Below are positions 8,020 through 12,213 of a stretch of 12,213 nt of DNA, in pieces (the stretch's first letter is position 1; the number at the start of each line of letters is the position of its first letter). A model generated the notes under the pieces. The model was not told the origin of the DNA and searched no databases. It saw only the letters and a list, made by a program, of their open reading frames with translations. Source of the DNA: Thermotogae bacterium (GTDB lineage Bacteria > Thermotogota > Thermotogae > Petrotogales > Kosmotogaceae); NCBI GenBank assembly GCA_003643975.1, contig QNAR01000026.1, positions 1-12,213 on the forward strand. Reading direction: 5' to 3'. The position numbers and the translations under genes are program-made.

Positions 8020-9047
8020 ATGTTCACCCCCATGAACTTCTTGAGAAATCTTTTGTCATTTCTCAGCAAATCACGGATATCGGCGATATCGTGTTTCAGC
8101 ATCACAACTCTTTCTACTCCCATGCCAAGGGCGAACCCAGACCATTCTTCGGGGTCGTATCCTACACTTCTGAATACATTTGGATGAACTATACCCGAGC
8201 CGAGTATCTCTAACCAGCCAGTGCCGCCACAACTTCTACACCCTGCACCGCCGCATATACCACAGGAAACGTCAACTTCAAAACTCGGTTCTGTAAAAGG
8301 GAAGAAGCTTGGCCTTAACCTGATCTTTCTATCCTTTCCAAATATTCTCTTCACAAATGTTTCCAAAACTCCTTTCAAATGGCCCACTGATACATGTCTA
8401 TCAACGTACAGCACTTCAAATTGATGAAACATGGGCAGATGAGTTGTATCTGGTGTATCTTTCCGATAACATTTTCCAGGAGCGAATATTGCCAGAGGAG
8501 GATTTCTCTTCTCCATTACCCTGATCTGTATAGGGGAGGTATGAGTCCTGAGAAGACGGTTTGAGTTGAAGTAAAAAGTGTCATGCATATCTCTTGCCGG
8601 ATGCCATTCCGGTGTATTGAGAGCTTCAAAATTGTAATAGACTTCTTCAACTTCAGGGCCCGTAGCTATTTCAAAGCCCATGCTCAGCCAAAATTCCTGC
8701 ACTTCTTCCATCACCTGTGTAACAATATGGTACGCTCCCATGTCTCTGATAGCACCGGGAAGCGTTATATCAAAACGGTTTTTTTGTTCCTTTTCTTCCC
8801 GCATTCGTCGTTCTATCTCGGAGCGTTTTTCAGCTATTTTCGATTCGAGTTGTTTTTTCAGGTTGTTTACCATCTGCCCAAAGGCTTTTTTTTCCTCCTG
8901 GGGAATTGTAGAGAGCTGTTTGAAAAGCCTGGTGACAACTCCCTGCTTACCCAGATATTTTGCCTTTATGTTTTGCAAGGCTGAAAGTTCCGATACCTTA
9001 TCGATTTCTTCCAAGGCACTTTGCAAATCGATCAAGGGTTCTGCCAT
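8016..9047 (-). CDS. pheS: Phenylalanine-tRNA ligase alpha subunit
   Basis: The catalytic class II subunit that activates phenylalanine; 343 residues from the ATG at 9047. Order: N-terminal coiled-coil arm that contacts tRNA (about 1-90), motif 2 around CYRKDTPDTTH (about 193-203) running into FHQFE, a four-cysteine zinc-ribbon-like insert (C262, C265, C270, C273) also found in many bacterial PheS, and motif 3 with GMGVER (about 308-313). I chose ATG 9047 because GGAGGTG at 9057-9063 lies exactly nine bases before it. An in-frame GTG at 9059 would add four residues but is part of that Shine-Dalgarno sequence; its own alternative site would be a weaker AAGGA further up. It starts 17 bases after the perR-like gene. 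Confidence 0.96.
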   Translation of the reverse strand: MAEPLIDLQSALEEIDKVSELSALQNIKAKYLGKQGVVTRLFKQLSTIPQEEKKAFGQMVNNLKKQLESKIAEKRSEIERRMREEKEQKNRFDITLPGAIRDMGAYHIVTQVMEEVQEFWLSMGFEIATGPEVEEVYYNFEALNTPEWHPARDMHDTFYFNSNRLLRTHTSPIQIRVMEKRNPPLAIFAPGKCYRKDTPDTTHLPMFHQFEVLYVDRHVSVGHLKGVLETFVKRIFGKDRKIRLRPSFFPFTEPSFEVDVSCGICGGAGCRSCGGTGWLEILGSGIVHPNVFRSVGYDPEEWSGFALGMGVERVVMLKHDIADIRDLLRNDKRFLKKFMGVNI

Positions 9048-9056
9048 GAATTTCAA

Positions 9057-9063
9057 CACCTCC
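9057..9063 (-). promoter_or_regulatory. Ribosome binding site deciding the pheS start
   Basis: GGAGGTG on the minus strand, nine bases upstream of ATG 9047. The same nine-base gap is found for the regulator gene at 9484 and the anti-sigma gene at 10990, which supports this choice over the GTG at 9059 that the site itself contains. Confidence 0.7.
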
Positions 9064-9064
9064 G

Positions 9065-9484
9065 TTATAATTCCTTTTTGCAGTCAGGGCAAATTCCTGT
9101 GACTATTACCTCAACACTTTCCACATCATACCTGGAAAGGCTTTCCTTGAAGCGGGATAGTTCAATGAAATTGTCCTTCAAATCCAAAAGCCGCCCACAT
9201 TTTTTGCAAAAAAAATGGGCATGGCAAGAAGTGTCCGGGTCGTAATGCTTTATGCCATCGATTCCAAAAATGCTCTTGATCAATCCTTCCTTTTCCAGTA
9301 TATCCAGAATGTTGTAAATACTGGCAAAGGAAATAAATGTGCTGTATTTTCTTGCCTGTAAAAAGATATCTTCAGCTGAAGGATGTTCTTTGTTGTTTTC
9401 AAGCACTTTTAAGATAGCAATCCTCTGAGGAGTTATCCTGTATCCTTTGCTTTTAAGTAAATCGATCGCCTCTTTTACATGCAT
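9065..9484 (-). CDS. perR: Fur-family metalloregulator, PerR-like
   Basis: A 139-residue metal-dependent repressor: winged helix (about 10-80, with RITPQR and a SIYNIL recognition region) followed by a dimerisation domain. Structural zinc ligands are two CxxC pairs, C93/C96 and C132/C135. All five residues that hold the regulatory metal in Bacillus PerR can be aligned: H34, D82, H88, H90 and D101. Asp rather than Glu at the last site favours PerR, which senses peroxide by Fe-catalysed His oxidation, over Fur or Zur, though this is inference. Start: ATG 9484 is nine bases behind AGGAGG (9494-9499); an ATG at 9490 is only three bases away. First gene of the operon with pheS, pheT and the phosphatase gene. 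Confidence 0.87.
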   Translation of the reverse strand: MHVKEAIDLLKSKGYRITPQRIAILKVLENNKEHPSAEDIFLQARKYSTFISFASIYNILDILEKEGLIKSIFGIDGIKHYDPDTSCHAHFFCKKCGRLLDLKDNFIELSRFKESLSRYDVESVEVIVTGICPDCKKEL

Positions 9485-9510
9485 AAGCATTGACCTCCTG
9501 ATATTTCTCG

Positions 9511-9516
9511 ATTATA
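9511..9516 (-). promoter_or_regulatory. -10 box of the perR-pheS-pheT-phosphatase operon promoter
   Basis: A perfect TATAAT on the minus strand, giving a predicted start near 9504 and a leader of about 20 bases that contains AGGAGG. No good -35 match lies 16-18 bases upstream, which is an A+T-rich tract (9517-9540). The leader is too short for a riboswitch, T-box or attenuator. Autoregulation by the regulator is plausible, but no clean PerR box is visible. Confidence 0.55.
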
Positions 9517-9539
9517 CACCAATATTATTAAAAGCGAAT

Positions 9540-9560
9540 AAAAAACCGCCCTGAGGGCGG
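9540..9560 (-). terminator. Rho-independent terminator of the sigma factor operon
   Basis: On the minus strand, a perfect 6-bp G+C stem (CCGCCC with GGGCGG, 9546-9560) with a 3-base loop is followed by six T (9540-9545). It lies 17 bases beyond the stop codon of the secreted-protein gene, so it ends the sigma operon just upstream of the next promoter. Confidence 0.9.
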
Positions 9561-9577
9561 CATGGTGAATTGTTTGT

Positions 9578-10441
9578 TTATTTTAACTTAAGCAAAGAAT
9601 CGATTATATCTGATAATTCCAGGGTCTTTGGCCCAATCAATATCGCAATGACATTGCCCAACTTCCTCACTGCGTAAGACACAGGTGAATTCGAGCACAT
9701 TTCATCGATGGTATTTATCAGATCTGTATTCTCGGCATCGGTCAAAAGGTAAAGAGCCAGTTTTCCGAAAGCTGTTGAATAAAAATACAGTGTATACGTG
9801 GTAGTTTGTCCATTGTAAGAAAAGTCCATGGCAACCCACTGGAAATGTTTTTTCAGATACTCTTTGGAAAGTTTAAGAGGGGCTCTAACTTTCTTTACTC
9901 CGAAAATATATCTTGAAAGCTCTTCGGAGCTGCTATCGGATAGCGCTGTATAATCCTGATAGCTTATTTCCATTGAATAGAAGGGATAACTCTTTCTCAG
10001 TTTCATCAATTTTAAATGCTCGTCGAAAGTAGCCTCATAAGTTGTGAAATCACTTCTTATGATGAACTTGTAGCCAATCGGCAGGTCGAGTGAAAGAAGT
10101 AAGTCATATTTCTTTGACAATACCAGATCGATGAATTGATCTTCAAGGTCTTTAAGGTCTATAGCTGGCTCAAAGGCAATGTTATTGATTATGACATATT
10201 CGCCAAAGGAACCACGCAACCACACATAGTTCTTGAAAGGGGTGTTTATCCTTATCAGTTTGTAAGAACCAATTTTGGTGACTCTTTCCACTCTAATCGA
10301 AGAACTTATCCCCGTTTCCCTTACTATTCTGGTGACTTCATAGGAGGAAGAAATGAGGTTGTTAACAACATCATCCAGAGAAAGGGCGTAAACAACGGCT
10401 GATATTCCAAAGAACACGATGACCAAAAGTTTTAGCTTCAC
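9578..10441 (-). CDS. Secreted protein of the sigma factor operon, possible RseB/MucB-like regulator
   Basis: I do not recognise this 287-residue protein from sequence. An N-terminal signal peptide is clear: MKLK, then a hydrophobic run to about residue 17, with likely cleavage after VYA (17-19). There is no lipobox cysteine and no later membrane segment, so it should be soluble outside the cytoplasm. The rest alternates short beta-like stretches, with a YTLYFYS segment and a hydrophobic IAILIG strand near the C-terminus. This would suit the LolA-like two-domain fold of RseB, which binds the anti-sigma factor in sigma-E operons; the role is inferred mainly from being third in a sigma/anti-sigma operon. 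Start: GTG 10441 is ten bases behind AGGAG (10452-10456); a GTG at 10450 is only one base away. Followed directly by a terminator. Confidence 0.72.
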   Translation of the reverse strand: MKLKLLVIVFFGISAVVYALSLDDVVNNLISSSYEVTRIVRETGISSSIRVERVTKIGSYKLIRINTPFKNYVWLRGSFGEYVIINNIAFEPAIDLKDLEDQFIDLVLSKKYDLLLSLDLPIGYKFIIRSDFTTYEATFDEHLKLMKLRKSYPFYSMEISYQDYTALSDSSSEELSRYIFGVKKVRAPLKLSKEYLKKHFQWVAMDFSYNGQTTTYTLYFYSTAFGKLALYLLTDAENTDLINTIDEMCSNSPVSYAVRKLGNVIAILIGPKTLELSDIIDSLLKLK

Positions 10442-10459
10442 TCGTTCCACGCTCCTGAA

Positions 10460-10990
10460 TTAAAAGCTGGTGCTCAAAACAACTGCGTTGTTTTTTTCTT
10501 CCTTGTTTACAATAAAATCGATGGTTGTTTCCAGGTGCTTCTTCAGCTCATCGCCATTGGTGCTATTGGCCACAGAAGATTCGACGGAGGACATTTTGTT
10601 TGCCGATGAAAGGGCAGAACTGAGTTCCCCATTGGAAAGGAGGCTACTTCTAGCGGCGTCAAACTCACCATTGTTGAGCAGAAAAACGGGCTTTGGAGTT
10701 ATCAAAATGGAGTTTTCCATGAAAAAGCCCAGACCCAATATTAAAATAACAAAAGAAGTTACAGTTGCCAGCGCAATACGATAAGGCAGTAACTTCTTTT
10801 GGCGTATTTTTGAGAGTGTCTTTAATTTTGTAGATTCACTGGGGCGATAGCTGGTTCTCTCCCTTAATATCTTCACGAACTTAGCGTACCTTCTGAGTTC
10901 AGCCTTTTCACTCTCGCTAAGCTTACGCTTTTTAATCACACTGTCAATGAGCGCGTCAAAGGAGTCCTTTTCGTATTCATGGTTAGACAT
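10460..10990 (-). CDS. Probable membrane-bound anti-sigma factor
   Basis: A 176-residue protein with no confident family match. The N-terminal cytosolic part (about 1-69) is charged and helical. One membrane helix follows (about 70-91), preceded by lysine/arginine residues that place the N-terminus inside. The roughly 85-residue outer part is serine- and asparagine-rich. This is the single-pass layout of anti-sigma factors, and the gene directly follows and overlaps an ECF sigma gene by eight bases. The protein contains no cysteine, so the zinc-binding HxxxCxxC motif of many anti-sigma factors is absent. The outer part contains an imperfect repeat (106-116 and 119-129, NGE followed by Ala/Ser). 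ATG 10990 was chosen because GAGGAGG (11000-11006) stands nine bases before it; an upstream TTG at 11008 would add six residues and lacks that support. Confidence 0.75.
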   Translation of the reverse strand: MSNHEYEKDSFDALIDSVIKKRKLSESEKAELRRYAKFVKILRERTSYRPSESTKLKTLSKIRQKKLLPYRIALATVTSFVILILGLGFFMENSILITPKPVFLLNNGEFDAARSSLLSNGELSSALSSANKMSSVESSVANSTNGDELKKHLETTIDFIVNKEEKNNAVVLSTSF

Positions 10991-11543
10991 CGTACTCAAC
11001 CTCCTCAAGCAGCTCCCTCAATCTCTTTCTTGCATAGTGAAGTCTGCTTTTCACGGTTCCAACAGGTTTCTCGAGTATCTCTGCGATTTCATCATAACTC
11101 ATTCCTTCTATATCCCTCAACTTGATAAGCAGGCGATCCTCTTCTGACAATTTTGCGACTATGTCCATCAGTTCTTCAAAACTCAACTCATCCATGACCT
11201 CTTTGAAAACATCGTTAGGTGCTGGTGGTTCGCTTATGCGTTGATCCTCACTTTCCTGAAAATCAACGAGCAAATGATTTTGTCTTTTTCTTTTGGCAAT
11301 CGTGTCTTTGCATATGTTCACAGCAATCCTGTAAAGCCAGGTCGAAAGCTTTGATTTGCCTTTGAACTTTTTTATGTTTTTGAATACCTTGATGAAAGTT
11401 TCCTGTATGACATCATCTACATCATCCACCCCAAGATATGACTTGATAACACTTCCAAGGCGCTGAGCGTACCTGTCATACAACACTTCATAAGCCCAAA
11501 GCTGTTTTTTCTTCAACCCTTCGACCAGCTTTTTTTCGTCCAC
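10983..11543 (-). CDS. ECF-type RNA polymerase sigma factor (RpoE-like)
   Basis: A 186-residue extracytoplasmic-function sigma factor. Region 2 spans about 18-88, including the DDVIQETFIKVF segment of region 2.2 and the STWLYRIAVN segment that binds the -10 element. Region 4 spans about 122-180, with the helix-turn-helix at about 146-172 (GMSYDEIAEIL, then GTVKSRLHYAR) reading the -35 element. The acidic linker (about 95-118) joins them; regions 1 and 3 are absent, as in the class. The start is GTG 11541-11543 behind AGGGTGG (11548-11554); no upstream in-frame start is seen. It is expected to be held at the membrane by the next gene's product and released by envelope stress. Confidence 0.94.
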   Translation of the reverse strand: MDEKKLVEGLKKKQLWAYEVLYDRYAQRLGSVIKSYLGVDDVDDVIQETFIKVFKNIKKFKGKSKLSTWLYRIAVNICKDTIAKRKRQNHLLVDFQESEDQRISEPPAPNDVFKEVMDELSFEELMDIVAKLSEEDRLLIKLRDIEGMSYDEIAEILEKPVGTVKSRLHYARKRLRELLEEVEYDV

Positions 11544-11562
11544 AAAACCACCCTAACGTTAT

Positions 11563-11592
11563 TTTGACATATAAATGATTTTATTAGTTCAA
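11563..11592 (-). promoter_or_regulatory. Candidate ECF-type promoter of the sigma operon
   Basis: On the minus strand, TTGAACT (11586-11592) and GTCAAA (11563-11568) are 17 bases apart. This resembles the AAC-type -35 and GTC-type -10 elements used by many ECF sigma factors. The start would fall near 11556, leaving a leader of about 13 bases that just includes the ribosome binding site. If right, the sigma factor drives its own operon. Confidence 0.45.
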
Positions 11593-11596
11593 CGCA

Positions 11597-11602
11597 ATTA
11601 TA
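11597..11602 (-). promoter_or_regulatory. Possible housekeeping -10 box upstream of the sigma operon
   Basis: TATAAT on the minus strand, with no recognisable -35 at the usual distance. It could supply basal expression upstream of the candidate ECF promoter. Confidence 0.35.
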
Positions 11603-11625
11603 CAACAGCTGAGTTTTGTTTTCTG

Positions 11626-11640
11626 CTAAAATAGTTTTAG
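11626..11640. repeat. 6-3-6 inverted repeat over the presumed aminopeptidase -10 box
   Basis: CTAAAA and TTTTAG form a perfect inverted repeat around TAG. The left arm and spacer contain TAAAAT (11627-11632), the best -10 candidate for the aminopeptidase gene on the + strand, though without a good -35. A repressor site or a chance A+T palindrome would both fit; it is too weak and lacks a T-tract as a terminator. Confidence 0.4.
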
Positions 11641-11671
11641 AGGTATTTGCATTAATAGGAGGGAAAAGGGC

Positions 11672-12213
11672 ATGGAAAATCTTAGCTTCAAAACAACTTC
11701 GGTATGGGAAAAGAGAGACATCAACACCATTGATTCCTATTCAAGGGGCTACCTGGACTATATTACAAAATCGCTTACTGAGCGTTTAGCGGTGGAAGAA
11801 ACCGTGGAACTCCTGAAAAAAGCGGGCTTTAGACCACTGGAGTATTACGAGACGGCAAAAGAAAATATCAAAACCGGTGACAAGGTTTATCTTGTAAAAT
11901 CCGGAAAAGCCCTGTTGGCTTTTAAAATAGCCGGCAACTTCAGAAAAGGCTTGAATATGGTCGCAGCCCATATCGATTCGCCAAGGCTTGACTTAAAGCC
12001 CAAACCGCTAAAGGAAAAATCCGGGCTCGCCTTTCTCAAGACACATTATTACGGCGGGATAAAGAAGTATCAATGGCTGAATATCCCCCTTGCACTCGTT
12101 GGAACAGTTGTGCTGGAAAACGGTGATAAAGTAAACATTAACATCGGTAATGCACCTGGAGATCCCGTTTTTGTGATAAGCGACTTGCTTCCTCATCTGG
12201 ATAACCGAAAAGG
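11672..12213 (+). CDS. M18-family metallo-aminopeptidase, 3'-truncated by the window edge
   Basis: The open frame from ATG 11672 runs to the last base, giving the first 180 residues of a protein that should reach about 450. M18 enzymes (aspartyl aminopeptidase / aminopeptidase I type) are cytosolic, di-zinc, tetrahedral dodecamers that trim N-terminal residues from peptides. Seen: the AAHIDSPRLDLKP segment, where H100 of the HxD motif is the first metal ligand, and the family's YGGIKKYQWLNIPLALVG segment shortly after. The other ligands lie outside. An AGGAGGG site (11657-11663) is eight bases upstream. It is divergent from the sigma operon. Peptide trimming fits an amino-acid-fermenting lifestyle together with the ornithine enzyme, but no direct link is visible. 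Confidence 0.88.
   Translation, partial: MENLSFKTTSVWEKRDINTIDSYSRGYLDYITKSLTERLAVEETVELLKKAGFRPLEYYETAKENIKTGDKVYLVKSGKALLAFKIAGNFRKGLNMVAAHIDSPRLDLKPKPLKEKSGLAFLKTHYYGGIKKYQWLNIPLALVGTVVLENGDKVNINIGNAPGDPVFVISDLLPHLDNRK

Noticed and set aside
8221..8273. Cysteine-rich insert in PheS as a novel zinc domain
   Set aside because: The CxxC-x4-CxxC pattern is found in many bacterial PheS proteins at the same place, so it is ordinary.
9048..9064. T-box or attenuator before pheS
   Set aside because: Only 17 bases separate the genes and the operon leader before the regulator is about 20 bases, too short for such elements.
8583..9102. Plus-strand open frames of 133 and 140 codons opposite pheS
   Set aside because: They overlap each other and the well-conserved pheS gene, and their translations are Phe/Ser-rich low-quality sequence typical of antisense shadows.
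9491..9540. PerR/Fur box in the regulator's own promoter
   Set aside because: The region is A+T rich with a short AATATT palindrome, but no 7-1-7 inverted repeat of acceptable quality was found.

Overview
The window reads as ordinary chromosome from an anaerobic bacterium. Thermotogota is the most likely phylum, with a Kosmotoga/Mesotoga-like member as best guess. The reasons are moderate A+T content, compact operons with ATGA overlaps, frequent GTG starts, strong Shine-Dalgarno sites, and an amino-acid-fermentation enzyme beside an apolipoprotein N-acyltransferase. This placement is inference from style and content; no marker here proves it. Twelve protein-coding genes are supported, and the first and last are cut by the window edges. 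There is no rRNA, tRNA, CRISPR array, insertion sequence or phage gene.

Left part (+ strand, 1-4833). The window opens inside oraE, the large B12/PLP subunit of D-ornithine 4,5-aminomutase. Its reading frame is open to base 1, so the gene begins outside. A strong hairpin terminator ends it. A -10 element directly behind the terminator probably starts a tight three-gene operon: a PP-loop ATP pyrophosphatase with three cysteines placed like those of Fe-S tRNA thiolases, a Cof-type HAD phosphatase, and lnt. Both junctions are ATGA overlaps.

Middle part (- strand, 9516-4890). Reading leftward, a PerR-like Fur-family regulator, pheS, pheT and an inositol-monophosphatase-family enzyme form one operon with gaps or overlaps of at most 17 bases. 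This operon meets lnt tail to tail at 4834-4889.

Right part (- strand, 11592-9540). An ECF sigma factor, a one-pass membrane protein that is the likely anti-sigma factor, and a secreted protein of about 287 residues form a cell-envelope stress module. The layout resembles rpoE-rseA-rseB, but the partners are divergent. A candidate ECF-type promoter (autoregulation) lies before the sigma gene and a clean terminator follows the third gene.

Right edge (+ strand, 11672-12213). The beginning of an M18-family metallo-aminopeptidase is transcribed divergently from the sigma operon. The 128-base region between them holds the candidate sigma promoters and a perfect 6-3-6 inverted repeat over the presumed aminopeptidase -10 box. 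The items most worth following up are the sigma/anti-sigma/secreted-protein module and the unassigned three-cysteine PP-loop protein.
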